Source: Psychrobacillus sp032154225 (lineage in GTDB: Bacteria; Bacillota; Bacilli; Bacillales_A; Planococcaceae). From it: a stretch of DNA of 64,000 nt. The stretch is from positions 1 through 64,000 of the forward strand of contig NZ_JALDYF010000017.1 of NCBI RefSeq assembly GCF_032154225.1. The letters are read 5' to 3'. This document shows positions 8,580 through 17,362 of this stretch, one piece after another. Within the stretch, counting starts at the first letter, position 1; each line of letters opens with the position of its first letter. The translations under genes were made by a program, and so were the position numbers. Below the pieces are notes generated by a model. The model saw only the letters and a program-made list of their open reading frames with translations. It had not been told where the DNA came from and made no database searches.

Positions 8580-9218
8580 TTATTTCTTTACTCTTGAAAT
8601 CATCATTCCATCACCAATTGGAATAAGTAAAGATTCTAGTTGAGGGTGGCTCGCCACTGTTTCATTAAATTTTTTCATTAACTCGGTGTAATGTTTTCGC
8701 TTAATACTTTGATCTGCTACACTACCAGCTGCAAGCACATTATCCGTCACGATTAAATCTCCTCGGTTCGCAAGTTTAATACAATAGTTTAAGTAATTTT
8801 CATAGTTTTCTTTATCAGCATCGATAAAGAAAAAATCAAATTGCTTATTATTGCTCGCTAGTTTTTCAAGGTTTTGCGTAGCTACTCCAGTAAGATATGA
8901 TACTTGATCGCCAAAGCCAGCTTTTGAAAGATTGTTATGCGCTAATGCTGCGTATTTTTCTTCTAATTCTAAAGAAGTTAGTTTTCCATCTCTGCCAAAT
9001 CCTCATGCAAGGCAAATTCCACTATATCCCCCAAGAGCTCCTATTTCCAAAACATTTTTAGCTCCTGAAATAGATATAAGCATCGTTAAAAGCTTCCCAG
9101 ATGAAGGAGATACCGATATAGAAGGCATTCCATTTTCTTTAATAGATGAAATAACCTCCTCTAACAAAACATCTGACTCGTTAAACACTGCATCTATATA
9201 ATGATTGATTTGCTTCAT
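8580..9218 (-). pseudogene. O-methyltransferase (SAM-dependent, COMT-like), internal stop
   Basis: Read from ATG 9218 the frame encodes about 212 residues of a class I O-methyltransferase: MKQINHYIDAVF, then motif I NVLEIGALGGYSGICLA, the acidic SAM motif SLELEEKYAALA and the metal-site region FFFIDADKENYENYL. A TGA at 9003-9005 interrupts the frame just after motif I, where family members usually have arginine (CGA to TGA would be a single change). Either it is a recent pseudogene or the base call is wrong; the reading frame after the stop is otherwise intact to its terminator. Start follows a weak site. Confidence 0.75.
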
Positions 9219-9304
9219 TGAATAAAGCCCCCTTTGTATACTTATGTATACATTTATATTCACGTTGTATACAAATGCATACACAAAGTCAAAAAGAAAG
9301 ATAT

Positions 9305-9357
9305 GGTGCCAGGCACCCAAACAATTCAAGTTAATGGACTTGAATTTTGTTTTTTAA
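9305..9357. repeat. REP-like palindromic repeat, copy A
   Basis: GGTGCCAGGCACC (9305-9317) is a perfect palindrome around a central A/G. It is followed by CAAACAATTCAAG and a second hairpin AATTCAAG...CTTGAATT (9323-9346) with a T run. The second arm contains the original stop codon of the MFS gene. Other copies lie at 11654, 32038, 32114, 32877, 33032 and 42584. Confidence 0.7.
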
Positions 9358-10578
9358 TAACGATGACAAACAAACTTGCTAGTAAACAGAAGGCCCCTGC
9401 CAAAAAGAATGCCATGTATAAGAGTCAAAAAACTTGAAAATTAGCCCTCCTCCATAAGCTGCAGTTGCTGCTCCTGCCTGATGTGATGCAAAAATCCAAC
9501 CATAAATCACTCCACTTTTCTTTATACCGAATATTTGTCTTGAGATACTAATAGTTGGTGGAACAGTTGCAATCCAATCTAATCCAAAAAATATAGTAAA
9601 GAGAACGAGCATCGTAACAGAACCTTCTTTTAACGCATAGGGAAGTAGCACTAAAGAAGCCCCTCTCAAACTGTAATACCAAAATAATAGCCATCGATTA
9701 TCGAAACGATCCGATAACCAACCAGAAAGAGTTGTTCCTACTAGATTAAAAATTCCCATAAACGAAAGAATCGAAGCCGCTGTAATCAAAGGTATTCCAA
9801 AACTTATGCAATAAGAAACAAAATGTGTGCCTATTAAGCCACTAGTTGAAAGTCCACAAATATAGAAACTACCAGCTAACAACCAAAACTCTTTCACTTT
9901 CACCGCTTCGAATAAGCCTTTAAATGCAACAACAATAGGATTTTCCTTTTTCTCGTCATTGCTTTCTTGTAGTTCTTCTTCAAGCCCATATGGAAGTACA
10001 CCAGCATCCTTAGGTGTATTTTTCATAAATAAAAGAATCATGATAAACATGATGATACTGAGCGTTAAAATTAAACCAATTGCCCAACGCCATGAATAAC
10101 TTTCTATAATAGCCGCTAAAACGGGAAGTAAAATTAACTGACCTGTTGCTGTACTTGCAGTTAATATTCCTACTGCAAGACCCCTTCTTTTCACGAACCA
10201 ATGATTCGCAACGTATGGGCTAAGTACCGTTAAAAAAAGACTGGATCCTAGTCCTATAATAATTCCCCAAATGATGATTAAATGCCATGACTGATTCATA
10301 ATAAAAATTAATATAAGACCTGTCATCAAAGTTGCCATAGAAATGATCATCATTTTCTTTAAACCAATTGCATCAAGTAATGCTGCCATAAACGGACCCG
10401 ATATGCCGTATAAAAACATGCTAATGGCAAAAGCCAATGTAATAACAGATCGATCCCAACCAAATTCTTTTTCAAAAGGATTTATAAAAACTCCTGTTGA
10501 TGCAACCACAATTCCCGATACAATTATAGAGAAAAATGTTACGACAAGGATAAACCAGCTATAGTGTATACGTTTCAA
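9326..10578 (-). pseudogene. MFS transporter (OFA/monocarboxylate type), C-terminal frameshift
   Basis: Residues 1-380 form a 12-helix major facilitator with motif GWLSDRFDNRW between helices 7 and 8, resembling oxalate/formate or monocarboxylate transporters. At about 9415 the frame slips and the open frame ends at 9379 as WHSFWQGPSVY. In the +1 frame the sequence continues as AFFLAGAFCLLASLFVIVIK and stops at 9326-9328, which is the natural last helix. A one-base loss after the TGG tryptophan codon explains it. A 399-residue protein lacking the last helix could still be made. It is divergent from the LysR gene at 10725. Confidence 0.7.
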
Positions 10579-10724
10579 AACTAAACCTTCTTTCTATCAA
10601 TATTTTCATAACATTCACTTTTCTACATTAGCTCACGATTAACTATTAGTAAAATCGAAGTTTGTGAAGCTATCCATTGATTTTATTGATACTATAGAAA
10701 CAAGAGATAAAAAAGGTTGGTGAA

Positions 10725-11639
10725 ATGATGGAAATACGGCATTTTGTTACGTTTAAAAAAATCGTTGAAACAGGTAGCTTTACCCAAGCAGCAGAACATT
10801 TAGGCTACACGCAATCCACGGTGACATCTCATATTCAAGCACTTGAAGAACATTTAGGTGCCCCTCTATTTGACCGGATGGGTAGAAAAGTAAGATTGAC
10901 TGATATCGGTAAAAATTTATTACCTTATACGCAAGAGATTTTAGATACCTACGGAAAGATAGAAAATATTACGAGTGATGGAGAAGAAACGAGAGGAGAG
11001 CTGAAGATTTCAGCGCCTGAATCCTTAACTGTATACCGCCTTGAACCAATATTAAGAGAATATCGAAAGAAGTTCCCTCACGTGCATATCAGTTTAAGCA
11101 ATGCCACATGTGGAGATAACAAAAAAGCAATTCTTAATGGAAGTGCAGATATTGCATTTGTCCTGTTGCCCCAGTTACAGGATGCTGATTTAATCGTTCA
11201 TTCATTATTAGAAGAACCCATTGTCCTTGTTGGATGCTATGACTGTTCGTTAAATATTTTAGATAAAAGCTACGAAAATCAAAAATTAAGTGTGTGTTTG
11301 ATTACGAACGAGAAAGAATGCAGTTACCGAACAATTGTTGAAGAATACCTGGGTGAACGAAGAATCGTACCTTCCCAAACGATGGAGCTTTGGAGCGTAG
11401 AAGCGATGAAACGCTGTGTAATGAGTGGACTAGGTATTGCATGTTTACCTTTAATGACAGTAAATGATGAAGTAAAAAAAGGAAAGTTAAAAATTATTCC
11501 TTGCGATGGTGGCTTTGAGCAGATTTATTCCCAAATCGCTTATCATAAAAACAAGTGGGTCTCCCCAGCCTTATCTGCGTTTATCGATATTACTTTGAAA
11601 CATGCAAAAGACTGGTCATTTGAGGAGACTACTTGTTGA
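10725..11639 (+). CDS. LysR-family transcriptional regulator
   Basis: 304 residues. An N-terminal winged helix (FVTFKKIVETGSFTQAAEHLGYTQSTVTSHIQALE, residues about 6-45) is followed by a two-lobed effector domain (about 90-295). It is divergent from the MFS transporter, with about 146 bp between starts, the usual arrangement for a LysR regulator and its target. The effector is likely the transporter's substrate, which is unknown. Start ATG at 10725 or 10728. The last codons run into the spacer before a REP-like hairpin. Confidence 0.85.
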   Translation: MMEIRHFVTFKKIVETGSFTQAAEHLGYTQSTVTSHIQALEEHLGAPLFDRMGRKVRLTDIGKNLLPYTQEILDTYGKIENITSDGEETRGELKISAPESLTVYRLEPILREYRKKFPHVHISLSNATCGDNKKAILNGSADIAFVLLPQLQDADLIVHSLLEEPIVLVGCYDCSLNILDKSYENQKLSVCLITNEKECSYRTIVEEYLGERRIVPSQTMELWSVEAMKRCVMSGLGIACLPLMTVNDEVKKGKLKIIPCDGGFEQIYSQIAYHKNKWVSPALSAFIDITLKHAKDWSFEETTC

Positions 11640-11653
11640 GTGAACATAATTAT

Positions 11654-11691
11654 GATGCCATGAACCCAAACCATTGTTGGGTCCTGGCATC
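11654..11691. repeat. REP-like hairpin, copy B
   Basis: GATGCCATGAACCCAA and TTGGGTCCTGGCATC form a long stem with two mismatches and a seven-base loop. It matches the REP-like family (TGCCAGG...CCCAAAC) and overlaps the stop codon of the flavoprotein gene at 11690. It sits between convergent genes and may act as a terminator. Confidence 0.65.
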
Positions 11692-12586
11692 AAAAATCTT
11701 CATCAATTAAATCACTTATTACTCCCATAGCTGCTTTAGTTCCTTCACTTGCAGCAATAATTAATTGAGAAGGTGTAGGTTTAGACGTATCACCAGCGGC
11801 ATAAACTCCTTCGATATTCGTCCGTCCTAGCGTGTCTGTTTGAATACCACCATTCTCATTCATATGACATCCTAAAGATTCAGCTATTGAAGAAGCTTGC
11901 TTTAACCCTGTAGTGACTAACCCGCCTTCCCTTAATATTTCCTCTCCGTTTTTAAACAGAATCTTTTTTAATTGACCTTCGTTACCTAGTAGCTGTATTA
12001 TTTCTTGCTCCATAACTTTTATATTTTTCTTAGCCAATAATTCTTTTTGTTCTGCTGAAAAGACTTGATTTCCATTTGTACAAACAACAAGATCTTTACT
12101 CCAATTAGAGAGCATTTTAGTCATATGAAAAGCTCGTTGATTTTCTGATATAACAACTAGAGGAAGATCTTTTAATTCCCATCCATCACAAAATGGGCAA
12201 CTAAACAGACTTGTACCATAAAAGTTATGAATTCCTTCTATACGAGGCATTATATCTATAAGACCCGTAGATAATATTATTTTTTTAGATTGATACGAGT
12301 TCCCGTCTTCTGTGTGAATAAAAAATGAGTTATTTTCCCTTTTTACATCACTTACTCGCTCATTTCGAATAGATATATTCGGGTATTTCTTCAAATCTTC
12401 CATCGCAATACGTTTAAATTCCGATGGCTTAATGCCATCCCTTGTTATAAACCCATGAGATTCATGTGTCACAGCATTTCTAGGTCTATCTTCATCAAAT
12501 AAAATAATCTCTTTTTTTGCCCTCCCAAGTACAAGAGAAGCATTCGCTCCTGCTGGTCCTCCGCCAATAACTACACAATCTAACAA
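11690..12586 (-). CDS. Thioredoxin-reductase-like FAD/NAD(P) oxidoreductase
   Basis: 298 residues. The N-terminal FAD site is VVIGGGPAGANASLVLGR. The redox pair lies in SCPFCDGWEL (CPFC, in the position of the TrxB CxxC). The C-terminal FAD motif is IEGVYAAGDTSKPTPSQLIIAASEG. The NADPH-binding GxGxxA stretch, normally after the CxxC, is poorly preserved (VVISENQRAFHMTKML), so cofactor use may differ from classical TrxB. It lies upstream of nothing co-directional. A motif shared with the Rrf2 gene precedes it, suggesting Rrf2 control. Confidence 0.8.
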   Translation of the reverse strand: MLDCVVIGGGPAGANASLVLGRAKKEIILFDEDRPRNAVTHESHGFITRDGIKPSEFKRIAMEDLKKYPNISIRNERVSDVKRENNSFFIHTEDGNSYQSKKIILSTGLIDIMPRIEGIHNFYGTSLFSCPFCDGWELKDLPLVVISENQRAFHMTKMLSNWSKDLVVCTNGNQVFSAEQKELLAKKNIKVMEQEIIQLLGNEGQLKKILFKNGEEILREGGLVTTGLKQASSIAESLGCHMNENGGIQTDTLGRTNIEGVYAAGDTSKPTPSQLIIAASEGTKAAMGVISDLIDEDF

Positions 12587-12613
12587 TATTATTTCCTCCT
12601 TTTTATAAGATCC

Positions 12614-12640
12614 ATTACAGACACTTAATGTCCTTAATTA
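12614..12640. promoter_or_regulatory. Candidate Rrf2 operator upstream of flavoprotein gene
   Basis: ATTACAGACACTTAATGTCC and the following TTAATTA match, at about 20 of 27 positions, the sequence at 13872-13898 upstream of the Rrf2 gene. Both are imperfect dyads of the form ATTA.AGAC...TTAAT.TC..TAATT. It lies 28-54 bp before the gene start. Confidence 0.45.
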
Positions 12641-12746
12641 GATTAAAAAAATCGGCTATGATAATACTTAAGCACTTGAAGTTCTTAGTGAATAGGTCAC
12701 TCATAAGCCTTATCAATGCACTATTTTTGATTTTATGGAATTGTAA

Positions 12747-13376
12747 TTATAGTTCTTTTTGACATTTTACCACCGTAAATTTAAATGGAGGTTTATTTTC
12801 CGCATTCTTATGTGGCTCAACAATTTCCGAAACCTCTACTAGTCCATACTTTCCGAATTCTTGTTTTATCGAATCATAATCATAAAAGAACATTTTTACG
12901 CCTTCCATTATCTCGAAATAATCTTTACCCAGTTGTTTACCCTTTCCAAACATGGGCGCTTCCTTTGAAATAGTAGTAAAAATCATATATCCACCTGGTT
13001 TTAACTGATTATAGCAATCTTTCATAAGCTTATCTCTCTCGTTGTTATCCAATAAGTGAATAAGTGCATAACAAAAAATACCGTCATAAAGTTTATTATC
13101 AAAGGGCATGTCAGTTACTGAACCATGAAAAATACTACTATTAATGCCATTTTCCCTCGCCAATTCAATCGCAGTTTTTGAAATCTCAATACCTGATACA
13201 TTTATTCCATTATCAATAAAAATCTTTGCATTTCTACCATATCCAATACCAGGAATTAATATATCCTTCACTTTTTTTTCAAGGAAAAAGTCCTTTGCCA
13301 AGATCGCGGAATCTGAAGGTTCAAATCCCCACATCATTTGATTTTCTATAAAACTTGATTCCCAAAACTCTGTCAT
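12747..13376 (-). CDS. Class I SAM-dependent methyltransferase
   Basis: 209 residues. The SAM-binding glycine loop is DILIPGIGYGRNAKIF (about 37-52), with the acidic residue at the end of strand 2 (GIEISKTAIE) and motif IV in YDGIFCYALIHLL. It resembles TehB/YcgJ-like small-molecule methyltransferases; the substrate cannot be read from the sequence. Start ATG follows GGAG at a good distance. It lies between the flavoprotein gene and the Rrf2 gene, all on the minus strand, and may be read through from the Rrf2 promoter. Confidence 0.82.
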   Translation of the reverse strand: MTEFWESSFIENQMMWGFEPSDSAILAKDFFLEKKVKDILIPGIGYGRNAKIFIDNGINVSGIEISKTAIELARENGINSSIFHGSVTDMPFDNKLYDGIFCYALIHLLDNNERDKLMKDCYNQLKPGGYMIFTTISKEAPMFGKGKQLGKDYFEIMEGVKMFFYDYDSIKQEFGKYGLVEVSEIVEPHKNAENKPPFKFTVVKCQKEL

Positions 13377-13425
13377 GCCTCAATCTCCTTTATAAATAGT
13401 CCAAACTATTTAAACCAAATTCAAT

Positions 13426-13848
13426 TTATTTATTTTTTTGCAATTGAATTTGGTTTGCAATATCAATAATATACTTACCACTTAGCTCTTTCTTCATATT
13501 TTCTTCCGCTTCAATCATCACGTTTTCGATAATACAATTGGGATCTCTAAATAATTCTTCATGCTCCAATGAACAATGAAATAAAGTAGTTTGTCCTTCA
13601 ATAGCATGAATGACATCTAAAAAAGAAATCGTATCCGACTGTCTTGCTACACTATATCCACCATTAACACCAGGAGTTGACTTAATGAGCCCTGCTTTCA
13701 CAAGCTTTGTTAAAATCTTAGAAAGATACGTTGGAGAAAGGTTTTGCATTGTCGCTAGCTGCTCCACTCCAACAGACTTTCCCTTTGGAGCTAGTGTCAA
13801 ATACACCATTGTATGCAATGCATAATTTGTAGCCTTCGAATATTTCAT
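13426..13848 (-). CDS. Rrf2-family transcriptional regulator
   Basis: 140 residues from ATG 13848, preceded by GGAGGCGG. The winged helix is MKYSKATNYALHTMVYLTL...LATMQNLSPTYLSKILTKLVKAGLIKSTPGVNGGYSVAR (about 1-65). Only two cysteines follow (FHCSLEHEELFRDPNCII), one fewer than the three used for an iron-sulfur cluster in NsrR/IscR, so a redox or thiol sensor of the YwnA type is more likely. A dyad in front of the gene recurs before the thioredoxin-reductase-like gene, which points to autoregulation and control of that gene. Confidence 0.85.
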   Translation of the reverse strand: MKYSKATNYALHTMVYLTLAPKGKSVGVEQLATMQNLSPTYLSKILTKLVKAGLIKSTPGVNGGYSVARQSDTISFLDVIHAIEGQTTLFHCSLEHEELFRDPNCIIENVMIEAEENMKKELSGKYIIDIANQIQLQKNK

Positions 13849-13871
13849 TATTTCCGCCTCCACTTAAATCA

Positions 13872-13898
13872 ATTAAAGACCTTTAATATCTGTAATTG
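13872..13898. promoter_or_regulatory. Candidate Rrf2 operator, autoregulatory copy
   Basis: ATTAAAGACCTTTAATATCT and the following GTAATTG is an imperfect dyad about 24 bp upstream of the Rrf2 start and the partner of the motif at 12614-12640. Confidence 0.45.
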
Positions 13899-13941
13899 AT
13901 TCTAAATTAAGGCAGAATAAAAATCAAGCCATTCAACTTGT

Positions 13942-14328
13942 CTATTTAAATGTGGAAAAATGGGACTCATAACAACGTTGGCCATTGTCTTTGATAAGAC
14001 AATCCATTTTCAGTAAATAATTCACAAGCGTTTGTTCTCCAAGAGGTGTCTTTTTTTCTGATTCATCATAAGGAAGATCATTTATACCTTTTGTCGGTAT
14101 CAAATTAGGTAAGTGTAAACTATTTAGTCCTGTTGAAACCCTATCAATAATCGATTTCCTCCCGACTTCATTTGGTGAGTAATTCCGAATACTTGTCATC
14201 CATTGACTGTTTGTATTTTGTGGATTATAAAATTCAGTTTTATTGTTAATTACTGATTGTGGTTTTTCGAGGTTATTCGTCGTTGCTAATGGTTGGACCT
14301 TTATAAAATTATCTCCTTGAATTTTCAT
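13942..14328 (-). CDS. Hypothetical protein
   Basis: 128 residues, not recognised. It has no membrane segment or signal peptide. The N-terminal half is rich in Asn, Gln and Thr and probably disordered; the C-terminal part (LGEQTLVNYLLKMDCLIKDNGQRC) looks helical and carries two cysteines. A GGGGATGAG site precedes the ATG. It stands alone between the Rrf2 gene and the beta-lactamase-fold gene. Base composition and the ribosome site support a real gene, but with no family support. Confidence 0.5.
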   Translation of the reverse strand: MKIQGDNFIKVQPLATTNNLEKPQSVINNKTEFYNPQNTNSQWMTSIRNYSPNEVGRKSIIDRVSTGLNSLHLPNLIPTKGINDLPYDESEKKTPLGEQTLVNYLLKMDCLIKDNGQRCYESHFSTFK

Positions 14329-14545
14329 ATGCTCATCCCCTTACTTATTTTTTATATCGGCTAAAAAAGAAGGAAAGGTACTAGATTTTAGAACACAATG
14401 CCTTTTATTTTTTACACTCAAAAGAATATTTAATTGTAAGATTGTTATGGATTTCTAGCGAAAGGTTCCAGGTTCTAAAACAATTCAGAAATAATTGAGT
14501 TCCCACCCCGGGGAGCAAAGTTTTTCCTGACATTTAACCAAAATG

Positions 14546-15676
14546 TCAGGAATCTATAAAGATATCTATAATTTTTCTACAAATATCATGATGCATGGTA
14601 CTGTCAAAATTCAATAAGACCACTATACCTAAATTGAGTTCAGGTACCATTGTCATCAGTGACCTTACAGCTAATTGACCGCCTCCATGTTCTACAACTC
14701 TAAATCCTCTATAGTTATCTACAAACCATGCGAGTCCATAGCTTCTGTTATTACTTTCAAACCGCCATTCCTCACTGACAAGATGAACAGGATTTTGCAT
14801 TTCATTAATTAAATCGGATCGTAAAATAGTTGATTCTTTATTTAAATGAAATTTAATATATTTTCCTAAATCATTTGCTGTCGAATACAAATAACCAATT
14901 GGAGCAGAAATCGAATTTTTAGGAAAAGGAATTTCTATCTTATCCTCGCCTAAATAGTATCTAGCACTGTTCGCATCTTTTTCCACTACATGTGAATCAC
15001 TAGTTGTTCGGTTCATATTCAAAGGGATGAGGATTTCATCTCTAAGATGGGTTTCCCAATTGCAGCCCGTCACTTTTTCAAACAAATCAGCAAGAATCAC
15101 ATACGTATCTGTGCAATAATTCCAACCCATTCCTACTGGATACTCCAATTCTACTTTATTAAACCACTTGGTAATATCTTCTCGGGTTTGTATACTTGTA
15201 GTCTCTTCTTCTGTAAGGTTGTAATAGTCTAATGCTTCTTGATATTCTGTAGGTGTATCTGAAAAAATTTCTTTTACATTTGGAGCTATCATATTGGCAA
15301 TCCCTAAATTTGAAGGAAACCCTGCCGTATGGGATAACAAATGCCGTATTGTGATAGTATCACTTTGCTGTTTATTTTTTGTTCTGAAGTACGGCAAATA
15401 TTTAGCAACCGTATGATCCAATGAAATTACGCGTTTTTCAACAAGCTGCATAATAGAGAGTGCCATGAAATTCTTAGAAATACTTTGAATGCTCATCAAT
15501 GTATCACCATCAATAGATTGGTTTTCAGGTTGAATCTGAGAGTACCCAAACCCTTTAGAATAGATAATGCCTGAGCCTTCAACTACCGCAACGCTCAATC
15601 CAACTATCTGCTGTTTATCAATAATTTCATTCATAAAATCTGTTATTTGGTTTAATTTGTCTTTAGATTGTTTCAT
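14546..15676 (-). CDS. Serine hydrolase of the beta-lactamase (class C/PBP4*) fold
   Basis: 376 residues, no signal peptide, so cytoplasmic. The active-site S-x-x-K is in SIQSISKNFMAL, the YxN-like motif in WNYCTDTYVIL, and the third motif is HGG in VVEHGGGQLAVRS. This is the beta-lactamase-related family used for esterases and D-amino peptidases; true antibiotic resistance is not implied. Its start overlaps the end of the acetyltransferase gene upstream (15663-16265) by 14 bp, so the two are co-transcribed. Confidence 0.8.
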   Translation of the reverse strand: MKQSKDKLNQITDFMNEIIDKQQIVGLSVAVVEGSGIIYSKGFGYSQIQPENQSIDGDTLMSIQSISKNFMALSIMQLVEKRVISLDHTVAKYLPYFRTKNKQQSDTITIRHLLSHTAGFPSNLGIANMIAPNVKEIFSDTPTEYQEALDYYNLTEEETTSIQTREDITKWFNKVELEYPVGMGWNYCTDTYVILADLFEKVTGCNWETHLRDEILIPLNMNRTTSDSHVVEKDANSARYYLGEDKIEIPFPKNSISAPIGYLYSTANDLGKYIKFHLNKESTILRSDLINEMQNPVHLVSEEWRFESNNRSYGLAWFVDNYRGFRVVEHGGGQLAVRSLMTMVPELNLGIVVLLNFDSTMHHDICRKIIDIFIDS

Positions 15677-16265
15677 ACTTGTCTCCTTTAGTTGGAGAAT
15701 TCAATAGACTTTTCCAGTCTTCCTTGTTAAGTGTGTAATGAGAATGCGTTTGGTCTTCAATTTCAATATCTCCATTAAAACGAAAGCCGGATTTTTGAAT
15801 AACTTTATCAGAGCTTACATTTTGGGGCAGAACAACCGCATTTAGTTGTTCAACATCTGTATTCTCAAACAAATATTTTATCAATCCTTTTACTGCTCTT
15901 GTTGTGTAACCACGATTTCTGTAATGTTTTGAAATAGCATAAGCGATTTCTCGATTAGGTTCACTTAACTCTTCTTTTAATCCTGTATTGCAGAAGCCAA
16001 TAAATTCACCAGTTTCCTTTAATATAATTCCTAGCTTCAAATAATTTGCTCCACCGATATTAGGTAATGCTGCCAAGAATTCTTTATTATCTGGAACCTC
16101 ATAATTTGTAACCCAGTTTAATCGTTGTTCTCTCGTTGAACGCCAATCTGGCAAAAATTCATACACTTCAGGCTGTGAAGTAATTTCATAAATGCTATCT
16201 ACATCTTCAGCTCTAAACTCTCGCAATAATACTTCACCACAATCTATTGAAAATAAATTATTCAT
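15663..16265 (-). CDS. GNAT acetyltransferase, RimJ/RimL type
   Basis: 200 residues. The N-terminal DCGEVLLREFRAEDVDSIYEI and the acetyl-CoA segment EIAYAISKHYRNRGYTTRAVKGLIKYLF (the R/Q-x-x-G-x-G/A loop as RNRGYTT) mark the RimJ-like group that acetylates protein N-termini or small amines. It is the middle gene of a three-gene minus-strand run: GNAT 16285, this gene, serine hydrolase 14546. A GGAGGG site precedes the ATG. Confidence 0.82.
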   Translation of the reverse strand: MNNLFSIDCGEVLLREFRAEDVDSIYEITSQPEVYEFLPDWRSTREQRLNWVTNYEVPDNKEFLAALPNIGGANYLKLGIILKETGEFIGFCNTGLKEELSEPNREIAYAISKHYRNRGYTTRAVKGLIKYLFENTDVEQLNAVVLPQNVSSDKVIQKSGFRFNGDIEIEDQTHSHYTLNKEDWKSLLNSPTKGDKYETI

Positions 16266-16284
16266 ATGTACCCTCCTTCCTGCC

Positions 16285-16716
16285 CTATATGATTAAATCT
16301 TTTTTTAAATAGTAATGCTTAAAATCTCTTCCTACATTATCTAAACTCCCAAACACTTCATATCCATTCTTTTCATAAAAACCTAACGCTTGAAAGCTCA
16401 ATGTATCTACCTTGATGAAATCGCATTCTTTTTCTAACGCGATCTTTTCAATTTCTACTAATAATTTTGTGCCAAATCCGGACTTTCGTATATCTTCATC
16501 TATTATTAACATATGGATTTCCAACCAATTCCAACACACTTCAGCAAGTAATCCTCCTCGGACAGTTCCGTTCTCATCTTTAATAAATAAATTGATTTCC
16601 TCGTATCTACCTCTTAAATCTACTGGAAAATGCTTTAAATTAAATTTATAAAGTGCATCCTCGATGTTCTGTTTAGCCTGTTTATTTAATTCTTTCGTAA
16701 TATGCAAACCCATCAT
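16285..16716 (-). CDS. GNAT acetyltransferase
   Basis: 143 residues. The acetyl-CoA loop is LIIDEDIRKSGFGTKLLVEIEKIA (RKSGFGT), followed by the C-terminal GFYEKNGYEVFGSLDN. This is a small GNAT protein resembling those that modify aminoglycosides or polyamines, but the substrate is not determinable. It lies 19 bp upstream of the RimJ-like gene and is probably first in the operon. Confidence 0.82.
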   Translation of the reverse strand: MMGLHITKELNKQAKQNIEDALYKFNLKHFPVDLRGRYEEINLFIKDENGTVRGGLLAEVCWNWLEIHMLIIDEDIRKSGFGTKLLVEIEKIALEKECDFIKVDTLSFQALGFYEKNGYEVFGSLDNVGRDFKHYYLKKDLII

Positions 16717-16842
16717 TCATTTCTCCTTTTATATGTATATGAGTTAGTTAGATTATATCTGACTTACATTAGTTGAAAAAACCTCATACTTACTTCATAA
16801 AAAAAAATAAGCCAATGCGGCATAAAACCACATCGACTTATT

Positions 16843-17121
16843 TCATAAGTTTTTTCTTTTTTCTTTTAGTACAATTCGTTGAATACTCTTTGATGACAAA
16901 TAATATTTTCCAACCAAAGTAGCCATATCCATTCCCGACAGATAATCATCATATATAGTTGAATTTCTTACATCCAATTCTCTTCTTGTAGTAGTGCTAG
17001 ATCCCCAACTTTTTTTATTATCTTCTCTTCGCGGGATATAAATATATTCACCATCAACATATTTTTGTATTAACTCTACCAACTCAGTTGGTAAAAGATT
17101 CTCTGCTTTTTTATAGCTCAT
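16843..17121 (-). CDS. CD3324/Mor-like DNA-binding protein
   Basis: 92 residues from ATG 17121, which has TTAGGAG at good spacing; the longer frame to 17163 lacks a site. MSYKKAENLLPTELVELIQKYVDGEYIYIPRRE, followed by a helix-turn-helix near the C terminus (DDYLSGMDMATLVGKYYLSSKSIQRIVLKEK), matches the CD3324 family, related to the Mor phage activator. A single-gene regulator of unknown target. Confidence 0.75.
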   Translation of the reverse strand: MSYKKAENLLPTELVELIQKYVDGEYIYIPRREDNKKSWGSSTTTRRELDVRNSTIYDDYLSGMDMATLVGKYYLSSKSIQRIVLKEKRKNL

Positions 17122-17158
17122 GTTTGCACTCCTAAATAGTAATATTTCTTTTAGGAAG

Positions 17159-17201
17159 AGCAAAGGCTATTTTTATATATTTTTATGCAATAGCCTTTGC
17201 T
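17159..17201. repeat. 13-bp perfect inverted repeat
   Basis: AGCAAAGGCTATT and AATAGCCTTTGCT flank a 17-base AT-rich spacer upstream of the CD3324-like gene. No T run follows on either strand, so a terminator is not certain; an operator or mobile-element scar is possible. Confidence 0.45.
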
Positions 17202-17362
17202 ATGCAAAAATTGTATTTCTTCTCATACAACCAATCCTCCTAGCATTTTAGCTTATTTATTTTCATTATACATAGTAAACATGAAATATGGTATTAAAAA
17301 TCCAATTTCAAACCATATATTATACATGCTTATACTATCCACACTGGAAGGTGGTGTATCCA

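Noticed and set aside
14525..14551. Terminator TCCTGACATTT...AAATGTCAGGA at the serine hydrolase 3' end
   Set aside because: The stem is good but no T run follows on the minus strand and it overlaps the last codons; its function is unclear. A very degenerate REP-like core at 14464 was also left out.
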